NCBI RefSeq assembly: GCF_026262505.1
Contig: NC_067205.1
Location: forward strand, 9,858,001 to 9,922,000
Reading direction: 5' to 3'
From: Trichomonas vaginalis G3
Lineage: Eukaryota; Parabasalia; Trichomonadida; Trichomonadidae
DNA length: 64,000 nt
In this document: positions 11,283 through 19,421 of the stretch, one piece after another
How positions within the stretch are numbered: position 1 is the stretch's first letter
Layout: every line of letters starts with the position of its first letter
Translations under genes and position numbers: made by a program
The notes under the pieces: model-generated
Seen by the model: only the letters and a program-made list of their open reading frames with translations
Database searches by the model: none
Told to the model about the DNA's origin: nothing

Positions 11283-11448
11283 CAACGGCGACGACTCTCA
11301 AAAACCGTTGTGTAAAAAGTTTTACCGTTGGACAAAAAAGTATATATAGAAAACAAAAAACGTTTATAGTTCATTCAATATTTGAGATGGAACGGTTTGC
11401 CAACGGAGACTTTTCAATAAAATAAAAAAATAGAGGGGGTTACCGTTG
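11283..11448. promoter_or_regulatory. cluster of CAACGG/CCGTTG Myb-type cores
   Basis: CAACGG or its complement CCGTTG occurs at 11283, 11305, 11325, 11401 and 11443, with a related GAACGG at 11390. All lie upstream of the ATG at 11514. YAACGG is the core site bound by Myb-type R2R3 domains, and T. vaginalis has a large Myb family. The function here is inferred only from the clustering. Confidence 0.5.
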
Positions 11449-11513
11449 ACGAAAACAGTTTTTATTCAAACTTTTCTATGAGTAGTCCGAAAAAAACAGT
11501 TTATTTTTTCATA

Positions 11514-12587
11514 ATGGCATTCGCTAGCGTGTTCGCTCCAAATTCACCTGAAGAAATTGCTTGCAAACTTTCAGCACCCACAGGTTTAGAGCCTCAATAT
11601 CAAACTGCAGCATCTACACATTCTCCAAGCAGAACAGACAATTCAAATTCAAATTTGTCCTGCAATTCGCTCAATCCAAAGCCACTTTCACTACCAAAAA
11701 CAATACCAAACGAGCTCCGTATTACAAAGAACCACAGCAACGCTGAACTACGCAAAATACTACTCAGATTGTCTGAAGAATACTTCAATTCAAAGCCAGA
11801 AGAAAGAGTTGCTGCAACTTTTAACAAAGAATATTGTGAACAACTCAACAAAGTTCTTGCAGACTTTACCAAACTACAAAAAGAAACACCTGACCCATTC
11901 GAATTAGGTGACACAATTGTCAACTATTTTCCAACAATAACAAAGATAATGGTTGACAGAACTATATGTCAGCTTATTGAAAGTCTTCCACCCAAAGCTG
12001 CAAAAAAAGTCGAACAGTTTTGGGTCGAATTCAAATTAAAGAGTTACGGATATCAGGATGACGAAGAAGAACGTGAGTACGGACAAGAAACAGCAAAATG
12101 GCAATGTCTTAGCTCACTCAACCCCAAGTTCAAACCATTATTTTACTCAGACAACAACACAATTCAAGTACGCAAAATTGCTATTCATTTCGTTAACCAA
12201 GCAGAAGACATTGAAGAAGGAGACTCTATCTCAGTTTATGTTTGCTACTGCAAGTTTTTCAAGGACGAATTTGGAGGACCAATTCTCATGCATGTCTTCA
12301 AGCCACGTCAGCAACTCTACGTTGAAACTGAAATAACACTCATGCATGGAATGTATCTCAAGTTTGAAAGCCAATTGGAAAACACATACAACATTTGGCT
12401 TTCATACATTCAGTTCGATACACCAGATGACTTTGATGTTGAAGAAGAAGACTCTACTCAAGAAGATGAACCACAAGACTCACCTGATGATGACGAATTT
12501 GTACCCGAAGAAGAAGAATGTCATTCAAGAACACCATCAGAAGACGACCAACAAATGGCAGATGCAATGGACAGTCAAGTTCCATGA
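11514..12587 (+). CDS. 357-residue acidic-tailed protein of unknown family
   Basis: Start chosen at 11514 (MAFASVFAPNSPEEI), preceded by the T-rich box and CATA seen before element genes; an upstream ATG at 11478 would add 12 residues. Layout: Ser/Asn/Pro-rich N terminus to about residue 60, helical middle (LRKILLRLSEEYFNSKPEER), a beta-rich part (VRKIAIHFVNQAEDIEEGD), then a very acidic tail of about 50 residues with runs of Asp/Glu. An acidic tail after a beta domain recalls histone-chaperone or transactivator proteins. No family is recognised, and the copy looks whole. Confidence 0.7.
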   Translation: MAFASVFAPNSPEEIACKLSAPTGLEPQYQTAASTHSPSRTDNSNSNLSCNSLNPKPLSLPKTIPNELRITKNHSNAELRKILLRLSEEYFNSKPEERVAATFNKEYCEQLNKVLADFTKLQKETPDPFELGDTIVNYFPTITKIMVDRTICQLIESLPPKAAKKVEQFWVEFKLKSYGYQDDEEEREYGQETAKWQCLSSLNPKFKPLFYSDNNTIQVRKIAIHFVNQAEDIEEGDSISVYVCYCKFFKDEFGGPILMHVFKPRQQLYVETEITLMHGMYLKFESQLENTYNIWLSYIQFDTPDDFDVEEEDSTQEDEPQDSPDDDEFVPEEEECHSRTPSEDDQQMADAMDSQVP

Positions 12588-12636
12588 AACTAAACATCTA
12601 ATTTTACCTCAATTTCAACTTTTTTTAAACATCTTC

Positions 12637-12669
12637 GGGGCTAGAGGGCACGAAGTGCCTGGAAGCCCC
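12637..12669 (-). repeat. Polinton terminal GC hairpin (right end of Polinton I)
   Basis: Imperfect hairpin built as GGGGCTTCCA, GGCACTTCGTGCC, then CTCTAGCCCC on the minus strand. The inner stem is GGCAC/GTGCC and the outer arms are GGGGCT/AGCCCC. The same sequence marks the ends of the other elements at 12725-12756, 15011-15042, 44331-44362 and 51912-51944. Confidence 0.8.
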
Positions 12670-12700
12670 ACACACCTTCCTGAATATTCTTCGAACTATT

Positions 12701-13345
12701 AAAAAAAAAAAAAAAAAAGGTAGTGGGACCTCCAGGCACTTCGTGCCCTCTAGCCCTGAAGATGTTTAGTATAAAATGAAGTTTAGTATAAATGAAGTTT
12801 TTTGGGTATTGGGGGCTTCCCGGGCGCGTTGCGCCCTCTAGCCCATAAAAATTTTTGGTAGAGCACTCAAAATAGTATAACTTTGTCCGGACAAGTAAGG
12901 GTCTATCGTCGCTACAGGAAAAGTTACGGGCGTTCCAAGGAAGTATACTTTGAGAGACTCTTTAGAAACTTTAGACGTTTTACATAACCATCCATGCTTT
13001 TACTTTACATCCGATAAAAGTGGTTTGGAAACCGTTATGAGATGGTTAGAGGACATACATGACTATGAGTTTAGATATGACAAGATAGAATATGAGAGAG
13101 GTCCTATAAACCGGAGAAAGTGTCATATAAACATCTGTCAAAAACCGCTTTTTAACTTCACTTAAAATGCCACGTAAGCTACGTAAGAATATACGTAAGA
13201 GGAAGAGAGCATTGAAACATCCAATAGTAAAACTGACACCACAACAACAGTTGCAACAACAAATAATGAATGACCCCACTATGTTGCAAGAAACAATAAG
13301 AATTACCGAAAAAGTGACAAAACATCAAAAACAGGGAGGGGGTCT
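12701..13345. mobile_element. Polinton scrap with terminus, methyltransferase piece and coiled-coil-gene piece
   Basis: Begins with an A-tract (12701-12718) and a terminal hairpin (12725-12756), then a second hairpin of the same design (12811-12844) and the right copy of the 97-bp repeat. A piece of the Dam-type methyltransferase (about 12950-13120) and the basic N-terminal piece of the large coiled-coil block (from 13167) follow, so sequence from both ends of a Polinton is present in a few hundred bases. It is a fossil remnant with no whole gene. Confidence 0.75.
12858..12954 (-). repeat. 97-bp inverted repeat, right copy
   Basis: Starts GTAGAGCACTC and ends AAGTATACTTTGAG. It mirrors 11177-11273. 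Its last bases merge with the methyltransferase piece of the Polinton scrap. See the left copy for interpretation. Confidence 0.85.
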
Positions 13346-13590
13346 CAATTTTTATTACTTATATTATTTTACAATATTTATATAAATACTCTTTATAATA
13401 TATTTTACTATAAAATTATACCTCAAATTCAAATATTTAAAATATTATTTACATAATTATCTCAAAATTATATTTTTATATATTATTTTTCATATGTATA
13501 AATCATATAATCTATATCTATGCAAATCTCATCTAAATTTTTTTGAAACAAACCGCTACCATTTTATAATGGTCCATCTTAAATTCATCA
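13346..13590. other. AT-rich non-coding stretch
   Basis: Almost pure A/T sequence between the Polinton scrap and the hairpin cluster. There are no open frames of interest and no repeat structure beyond AT richness. It is probably host intergenic DNA. Confidence 0.6.
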
Positions 13591-13596
13591 TAAATT

Positions 13597-14610
13597 CTGG
13601 TACATGTTAGTACCAGAGTCTTCAAATCTCAAACACTCTGGTACCAACATGTACCAGACGCGAGTTTCCAATGCCCTCGTACGATTTTCTATTAAGATCT
13701 TCTTGAATGAGAAGGTCTTCATAGAAACTCGTACGAGGGCTTCTCTTTTAAATACTCTGGTACCTGCTGGTATCGGAGTCGACTTTACAGCCCTTTCCCC
13801 AATTTTGAAGCTGGGGAAAGTTTTCAAGCAATGAAAGGGAAGCTCTCGCTATGAGGTGAAAATCTAGAATTTTTACCTCATAGCGAGTAATCTTTTGTTA
13901 ATTGCTTGAAAACTTTCTTCAAATTATCAAAATTTCGAGGAACGTTTCCTTGCTTCAAAGTAGAGATGGAGCCCTTTGAGCCACTGCATATAGGTCAGTG
14001 ACTCAAAATACTCCATCTCTACTAGAAATCGCCAAAATTTGGGTCGCAATCTTTGAAATGCGACGCAAGTTTGGGCAATTTCGCGAGGGACTTGCTCCAT
14101 TTGGTGCATAGATTCACACTCTATGCACCAGATGGAATAATTCTTTCGCTGACAGCGGGAAACTTTGTCTGAATAGTTTAACATTCAGACAAAGTTTCCC
14201 GCTGTCAGAGAGGGAATGGAAGGGTAAGAGGTATATATTCATAATGTATACCTCTTACTCTTCCATTCCCTCAAGAAAGTTCAAAAACTTGGGTGCAATC
14301 AGAACTGATTGCACCCAAGTTTTTGAACTTTATATAAGGAATTGTTGGCTATGATGTACTGATCATGAATCAGTACATCATAGCCAACAATTCCTTCGCA
14401 AACAGTGGGAAACTTTGTCTGAATAGTTTAACATTCAGACAAAGTTTCCCGCTGTCAGGGAGGGAATTAGAGGGTGGGAGATATATAGATAGACTATAAA
14501 TCTCTCACCCTTTAATTCCCTCAAGAAAGTTCAAAAACTTGGGTGCAATCAGAACTGATTGCACCCAAGTTTTTGAATTTTGTATAAGGAATTGTTGGCT
14601 ATGATGTGGA
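13597..14610. repeat. cluster of about a dozen hairpins, part of it in a 249-bp tandem duplication
   Basis: Consecutive inverted repeats: 13597-13657 (22-bp arms), 13673-13740 (32-bp arms, four mismatches), nested 13816-13917 and 13845-13887, 13961-14021, 14097-14135, 14151-14206 (24-bp perfect arms, 8-base loop), 14212-14270, 14277-14330 (26-bp perfect arms, 2-base loop) and 14336-14396 (28-bp perfect arms, 5-base loop). The last four recur in order at 14402-14455, 14462-14520 and 14527-14580 plus one half arm at 14588-14609. The block ends where a MULE-like transposase fragment begins. It may be terminal palindromes of that transposon. Confidence 0.85.
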
Positions 14611-14976
14611 TAGCCGCTGCCAGACCAAATGAATTAACCGTTGTGAATAACGTTTCTGAATCTTTATTTAAAAAGATAAAATATCACGATTTTGGCTGCG
14701 TTAAAAACCAAAGAATTGATGTTTTTGTCAAAAATCTTTTAGAAGAAGTTGCACCCAATTACTTTTATCGTATTAAAAACGATTTACTTCAAACAGGTTT
14801 TATTCCTTCAATTAGAATTCGCGAGCCTCGATTGACAGATTATAAAACAAAATTGAAAAGAGAAGTTCAATCACGTTTATACCAAGTATTAAATTTTGTT
14901 CAGAATCAAGAAGCCAATTTGAATCCATTAAGATTTTTATTGGAAAATGCTGAAGAAAAACTTTCTCAAATAAATG
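14590..14976 (+). pseudogene. MULE-like transposase fragment, truncated by Polinton II
   Basis: Open frame of about 125 residues with NNVSESLFKKIKYHDF, IDVFVKNLLEE and a helical continuation. Mutator-like (MULE) transposases carry an N-N-x-x-E-S-x-x-x-x-(L/I)-K segment after the DDE catalytic domain, and this fragment fits that stretch. The 5' part is missing; the fragment starts inside the hairpin cluster. The 3' end runs directly into the A-tract of Polinton II at 14977. A host protein of unknown family is the alternative. Confidence 0.45.
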
Positions 14977-15010
14977 AAAAAAAAAAAAAAAAAAAAAAAA
15001 AAAAGGTAGT

Positions 15011-15042
15011 GGGGCTTCCAGGCACTTCGTGCCTTCTAGCCC
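15011..15042 (+). repeat. Polinton II terminal GC hairpin
   Basis: GGGGCTTCCA, GGCACTTCGTGCC, TTCTAGCCC after an A-tract and GGTAGT. It is followed by CTGAAGATGTTTAGTA, as at the other termini. From 15043 to 15232 lies a subterminal region with a GGGTAGAAGG / TAACCTCTTTTCTACCC inverted motif and no gene. Confidence 0.8.
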
Positions 15043-15232
15043 TGAAGATGTTTAGTATAAATGAAGTTCTTATATACGGGTCTTCCAGGAGCTTTTCACA
15101 AATTATATATGTTTTCATGTTTTGTCAAGACTTCTTCGTAAAATCAGACAAAAATATAATTTAGGGTAGAAGGTTAGATCTAACCTCTTTTCTACCCTCT
15201 TGAATTTTCATGATTTCTTCGTAAATGGTTTG

Positions 15233-15251
15233 TCACTTTTCTGTCACTTTT
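15233..15251 (+). promoter_or_regulatory. tandem Inr boxes of the methyltransferase gene
   Basis: TCACTTTT occurs at 15233-15240 and again at 15244-15251, about 30-50 bases before the methyltransferase ATG. TCACTTTT matches the T. vaginalis initiator TCAYT(T/A). The same pair occurs at 51948-51966 and, on the minus strand, just upstream of 44198. Other Polinton genes lack it, so this gene may use the host start signal directly. Confidence 0.6.
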
Positions 15252-15281
15252 CAGGAAAAAAACATTTTTATTAAATATAAA

Positions 15282-16100
15282 ATGAATTTTACAAAACCAC
15301 CGTTACCCTTCTTTGGAAATAAGAGTAGATGTAAAGATATTCTATTGAGAGAACTTAAGAAACTACCGAATGGTCTAACATTTGTAGACTTGTTCGGTGG
15401 AAGTTTCTATATATCTCATTTGTGCCATACAATATTTCCTGACTCAAAGATTATATGCAATGACTTCGACAACTATATGAACCGTCTCAAACATATACCA
15501 GACACAAACAAAATATTGAAAGAGTTAAAAGAAAAGATACCTATAGGTAAGATGGAACGTATACCATTAGATAAGAAAAATACTGTCAGAGAGGTTTTGA
15601 AAAAGGCAGAGTATATTGACTGGGATAGTATATCTGCTAGACTATTATATAGTGGTGCTATAAGAGTTCATGACATTGAAACACTTATGTCAAAAGTTTT
15701 ATATCTTAACTATACAAATGTTTTCAAAGAGAACATAGAAAAATATATTGAGGGTATAGAGTTTGTGAGATGTCATTGGACAGAGTTGTATGAAAAATAT
15801 AAAGACAAGGAAAATGTTTTCTTTATAGTGGACCCGCCGTTCTATAACACATGGGATTTTCAATACCAAGTAGACTGGACTTTGAGAGACTCTTTAGAAA
15901 CTTTAGACGTTTTACATAACCATCCATGCTTTTACTTTACATCCGATAAAAGTGGTTTGGAAAGTGTCATGAGATGGTTAGAGGACATACATGACTATGA
16001 GTTTAGATACGATAAGATAGAATATGAGAGAGGTCCTATAAACTGGAGAAAGTGTCATAACAAAGAAATTTTACTAGTAAGTAAATGTGGTTTGAAATAG
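15282..16100 (+). CDS. Dam-type DNA adenine-N6 methyltransferase
   Basis: 272 residues from MNFTKPPLPFFGNKS. Family signatures of the D12-class/Dam methyltransferases: PFFGNK at residues 9-14 and DLFGGSF at 36-42 form the S-adenosylmethionine pocket, and the catalytic motif DPPF is at 184-187 (VDPPFYNTWDF). It would methylate adenine in DNA, of either the element or the host. Start at 15282 is chosen because the T-rich leader directly precedes it; an upstream frame from 15225 has no such support. The stop overlaps the next gene. This copy appears whole. Confidence 0.85.
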   Translation: MNFTKPPLPFFGNKSRCKDILLRELKKLPNGLTFVDLFGGSFYISHLCHTIFPDSKIICNDFDNYMNRLKHIPDTNKILKELKEKIPIGKMERIPLDKKNTVREVLKKAEYIDWDSISARLLYSGAIRVHDIETLMSKVLYLNYTNVFKENIEKYIEGIEFVRCHWTELYEKYKDKENVFFIVDPPFYNTWDFQYQVDWTLRDSLETLDVLHNHPCFYFTSDKSGLESVMRWLEDIHDYEFRYDKIEYERGPINWRKCHNKEILLVSKCGLK

Positions 16101-16216
16101 GACTACTTGTTTTAGGTTTTTTCCATTGTGTCATTTACTTATTTGACGTGGCAGAAAGATATAGAGAATATGAAGATGAACCAATGCCTGCAAATGTTCA
16201 GCATATGTACTCGTAA
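16085..16216 (+). CDS. 43-residue membrane microprotein overlapping the methyltransferase stop
   Basis: The ATG at 16085 lies inside the methyltransferase 3' end in another frame. The product starts MWFEIGLLVLGFFHCVIYLF, one hydrophobic helix, followed by a charged tail (DVAERYREYEDEP) ending VQHMYS. The same frame, length and overlap occur at 52799-52930 and, on the minus strand, at 43265-43396. Conservation of the frame in three copies supports coding. The role is unknown; an anchor or membrane-active peptide is possible. Confidence 0.65.
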   Translation: MWFEIGLLVLGFFHCVIYLFDVAERYREYEDEPMPANVQHMYS

Positions 16217-16239
16217 GAGATATTTTTATCTAATATTAA

Positions 16240-16602
16240 ATGGACGCACAGAACTTAGCGAATGCACAGCAACCTGGACAACCAAACCCAGAGAATATTC
16301 CAAATGAAGTTAGAATACAAACTGCAATGGCAAACTATGGTCAAGTGCCAACAGATGTACAAATGCAAACTGCCATGTCAAATGACGCTGCGTTAGGTTT
16401 GCCACCATGGTATGCAAATATGAGATGGAAAGAGTTTTATACAAACCCTGAAGTGGGATATAAACAACTTTATGCAGATGACGCGAACACAGGAGTTGAC
16501 CCAGAATATGTTTTCTACCAGAGGAGAAACAGAATGTATGAGCTCCAGTTAAAGAATGCTATGGAACTCAACAGGAAACGTAAGAGACTAGGCGGACATT
16601 AG
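16240..16602 (+). CDS. 120-residue Polinton protein, unknown
   Basis: Starts MDAQNLANAQQPGQPNPEN with the T-rich leader ATATTTTTATC and TTAA before the ATG. It has two near-repeats (EVRIQTAMANYGQVP and DVQMQTAMSNDAALG), then an aromatic-rich part (PPWYANMRWKEFYTNPEVGY) and a basic helical C terminus (NRKRKRLGGH). The basic tail and low-complexity N terminus suggest a small virion protein. The same gene is at 52954-53316 and within 42621-43241. Confidence 0.65.
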   Translation: MDAQNLANAQQPGQPNPENIPNEVRIQTAMANYGQVPTDVQMQTAMSNDAALGLPPWYANMRWKEFYTNPEVGYKQLYADDANTGVDPEYVFYQRRNRMYELQLKNAMELNRKRKRLGGH

Positions 16603-16620
16603 ATTTTTACATATAGTAAA

Positions 16621-16863
16621 ATGGGTTTCTTTGGAAGAATAGGAAACTTCTTTCGAAATGTTGGAAGAGGTATATGGAATGGAATAAAAACCGTCGGAAG
16701 AGGAATTTGGAACGGAGTCAAAAATATTGGCAAAAGAGTAGGTCAGTTCGTTGGTATTATACCTAAAGACCCTGAACCAGAAGAACAAGCTCCTGTTATA
16801 CAACAGCCTGAACCTGCACCACAGTCTAGTTGGCAACCAAATCCAACACCTCAACCGTATTAA
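16621..16863 (+). CDS. 80-residue amphipathic protein with GRGIWNG repeats
   Basis: Opens MGFFGRIGNFFRNVGRGIWN. The tandem units GRGIWNGIKTV and GRGIWNGVKNI follow, then GKRVGQFVGII, then a Pro/Gln-rich acidic tail (EPEEQAPVIQQPEPAP). Gly-Trp-basic spacing gives a strongly amphipathic helix, as in membrane-lytic capsid peptides such as adenovirus protein VI. It starts 18 bases after the previous stop. Membrane disruption during entry is inferred, not shown. Confidence 0.65.
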   Translation: MGFFGRIGNFFRNVGRGIWNGIKTVGRGIWNGVKNIGKRVGQFVGIIPKDPEPEEQAPVIQQPEPAPQSSWQPNPTPQPY

Positions 16864-16867
16864 AAAA

Positions 16868-17715
16868 TTATATTTTTACCGTTCGATAGTAGTTGTATAT
16901 GAAACTAAGTTCTAAGTAAAACGCGTGGTATAATGGAATTATTCTCTTTCTTCCATCTGTAGTAAACCATACTTGAAAGTCTGAAATACTTCCACTTGGT
17001 GGTTCGTATAGCTTTGTAGGTTTTCGTAAAAGTCATTTGCCAAGCATAAAAAGAGTTTTGTGCACCAGAAAATGAAGCATGAACTATAATAGCATCTGAG
17101 TCGAAAACATTTTCATATGTTCCATTAGGGTTTTCGACTTCATAAAAGTTCGGGTGTACTGGATATTCTGCAGGCTGATTTAACATCCTCAAAAATCTAT
17201 ACCATGCCAAGTTGTTATATTTTGTAGAAATATAAACGTCTTCTCCAAGGTCTTCTATTCTATTGATTTTAACAGTTGCATTTTTCCTGTCATATATAAT
17301 ATCGAGATGGTACTCTCCTTCGTCAATGTTGTACTGTTTTGCATATTCGAGATAGATATCGTTTATTTTTTCTTGAAAAGCTTGAAGAGTTGTTTCTAAG
17401 TTTACAAGCAAACTAACTTGTAAAAGTTTTCCCTGTTCAAATTTCTCATACGTACGTTTTTCTTTGTTATAGTATCGAACTTCAAAAGCGACCGTAAATG
17501 GGAAACCATGTATGGCTTCTGAAATGAACTTCATTCTACGAAAGCCAATAGCTTTTGTGACGGATGGGTCTCTTAACCATCTTAACGGGTTAGTCAAAAC
17601 GATAGCCTTCATGCTTACGGTCTCTGTCTCAAAACTTTTGACCGACATTCGTAAAAAGTTCATCTAATGGTTTAGTTGTAGCAACTCTTGAATTTTCTTT
17701 TTCTATTGAAAGCAT
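16868..17715 (-). pseudogene. mosaic 282-residue protein, altered copy in Polinton II
   Basis: Counterpart of the whole gene at 41768-42616, with which it shares the middle type (AFQEKINDIYLEYAKQYNID). It converges on the amphipathic gene and diverges from the fibre gene across 18 bp. It has several breaks. For the protein description see the Polinton III copy. Confidence 0.65.
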
Positions 17716-17733
17716 ATTTTATCTAGAATAAAA
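17716..17733. promoter_or_regulatory. 18-bp bidirectional start region (mosaic protein / fibre)
   Basis: ATTTTATCTAGAATAAAA separates the ATG at 17715 (minus) from the ATG at 17734 (plus). The identical sequence is at 54431-54448 and a close one at 41750-41767. Both genes thus start within 20 bases of each other. Confidence 0.65.
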
Positions 17734-19004
17734 ATGTCAAATGAAACAGCGTCTATGAGAGAAATACAACACAACCGACAACTCATTATACAAGCTCTAA
17801 ATAAGAACACAACAAACTTTTCAAACTATTCTAAGATATCTGAGTCATTGAAAGAAGGAAACTTAAAACTGACGATAAACCCAATGACAGATGAGTTTCT
17901 GTTTCAAGACAAAGAACCATATTGTATAAATCCAACAAAAGGAACTTTAAACGAGAAACCTATAAAAGAACTTCTTTTGAAAGCAGATGTTGACAACAAA
18001 GCTGACAAAGAGTATGTCATTGAAAAAGTTCAAGAAGAACATGACAGAGCAGATGCAACATATGCAACGAAAGAACATACTCATCCTGAACTAGCAGACA
18101 AAACATATGTTGACAATAAAATGTCAAGTGAAGTGACAAGAGCTGACAAAGAATATTCTAAAAAGACTCATATACATACCATTGCAAAATATTACAAACT
18201 TACAAGAAACCTTAAACAGGAAAAGTGACGTTGGACATACACATACCATTGCAAATATTACAAACTTACAAGAAACCTTAAACAGTAAAAGTGCCGTTGG
18301 ACATACACATACCATTGCAAATATTACAAACTTACAAGAAACCTTAAACAGGAAAAGTGACGTTGGACATACACATACATCTTCTGAAATAACAGACTTA
18401 AACGTTAGCCTTGAAAAGAAGGCAGATAAGAACCATACACACGATTTCTTCGCAACTGTTGGTATAGAAAATATTGAAGGAACGTTGAAAAACTGGTGGG
18501 GATGTATTAAATTGGAAACCTCCTAACTTTCCACAAGTTTAACATCGGATGAAGACATAACAACGATGAAATACACTAGATGTAGAAATGTCTATGTCAT
18601 GGAGGATGAAAACAAAGTTAAATTCACTGCTCAAGATTTATATGATAAAAAAGCTGACAAAACATATGTTAACGATGAGTTAGATAAAAAAGCTGACAAA
18701 ACATATGTTAACGATGAGTTAGATAAAAAGGCTGACAAAACAGAGCTTCAAACGTTAAAGACAGAAATACTTCAAACAGTATATCCTATAGGTTCTATTT
18801 ACACGTCAATGAACTCTACCAGACCAAAGTAGTACTTGGTTTTGGAACTTGGACTCAAATAGTCGACAGGTTTTTGTATTGTGCAAACTCTTCAAAGAAA
18901 CAGGCGGAAGTAAAACGATTTCAGTGCAAATTTACCTGCGCACAGTCACTACATAAATTTAAGTACATCTGAAGCAGGTTTGCATAGTCATAGATTTTGG
19001 ATTG
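17734..19004 (+). pseudogene. phage-tail-fibre-like protein, altered copy, runs into the gap
   Basis: Same N terminus as the 465-residue gene at 40352-41749, three HTHTIANITNLQE-type units, and the start of the phage baseplate C-terminal domain (YPIGSIYTSMNST). The middle has a version of its own, with repeated KADKTYVNDELD units. The copy is altered and its end is lost in the N run. Confidence 0.7.
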
Positions 19005-19104
19005 NNNNNNNNNNNNNNNNNNNNNNNNNNNNNNNNNNNNNNNNNNNNNNNNNNNNNNNNNNNNNNNNNNNNNNNNNNNNNNNNNNNNNNNNNNNNNNNN
19101 NNNN
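19005..19104. other. assembly gap (100 N)
   Basis: Exactly 100 N, the usual placeholder for a gap of unknown size. It joins the fibre gene of one Polinton end to bases from the opposite end, so the distance across it is not known. Confidence 0.95.
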
Positions 19105-19126
19105 TTACTATTGGATGTTTCAATGC

Positions 19127-19421
19127 GAGTCTATAAGAATTTCGCGAAAAAGTGACACCCAAAAAGTACCTTTCAATAGGGAGTAACACTTAAAAGTGAC
19201 AATTTAAAATTCACAATAAAATAAAATAATAATTTTTTAGTCTATTATAATTATTCTTTTCTTTGAAATCCCTCTAAAAATTCTTCGAAATGTTCTAAAA
19301 TATAATCTGGAGAATTATAACAAATTCATATATTTCTAACATATACGTATCTAACAATTCATTTGGAATTTTCAACGATCTTAAATTATGTAATTGAATT
19401 TTGTAATTTCCTTCATTTAAC

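Larger units (their letters stand above)
1..12669. mobile_element. Polinton/Maverick I, right part (cut by window start)
   Basis: Large virus-like DNA element with an A32-type ATPase, SF3 helicase, penton-like protein, double-jelly-roll capsid protein and coiled-coil block, all matching Polinton III in inverted orientation. The right terminus is taken as the GC hairpin at 12637-12669, which matches the termini of the other elements in this window. The methyltransferase end and polymerase lie outside the window. Several genes are broken and a few look whole. Close similarity to the other copies argues for a recent age. The assignment of 11039-12669 to this element rests on the terminal hairpin alone. 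Confidence 0.85.
14977..19126. mobile_element. Polinton II, methyltransferase end, interrupted by assembly gap
   Basis: Starts with an A-tract (14977-15004) and terminal hairpin. Gene order is methyltransferase, membrane microprotein, two small virion-type proteins, mosaic 282-residue protein (minus strand) and fibre-like gene (plus strand). It runs into 100 N at 19005-19104. The 22 bases after the gap (19105-19126) match the start of the large coiled-coil block from the opposite end of a Polinton. The missing middle may be a collapsed assembly. Some genes are whole (methyltransferase) and some are broken. Confidence 0.8.

Noticed and set aside
11177-12954. A 1.8-kb DNA transposon with 97-bp terminal inverted repeats
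   Set aside because: Polinton termini lie inside the interval and no target-site duplication is visible, so the repeats are better read as subterminal sequence of two facing Polintons.
13588-13834. Two opposite open frames of 76-79 codons
   Set aside because: Both run through the hairpin arms, so each is the mirror image of the other and carries no independent coding signal.
14977-15164. Poly-Lys continuation of the MULE-like frame
   Set aside because: The lysines are only the A-tract of the Polinton II terminus, and the residues after it are terminal hairpin sequence.
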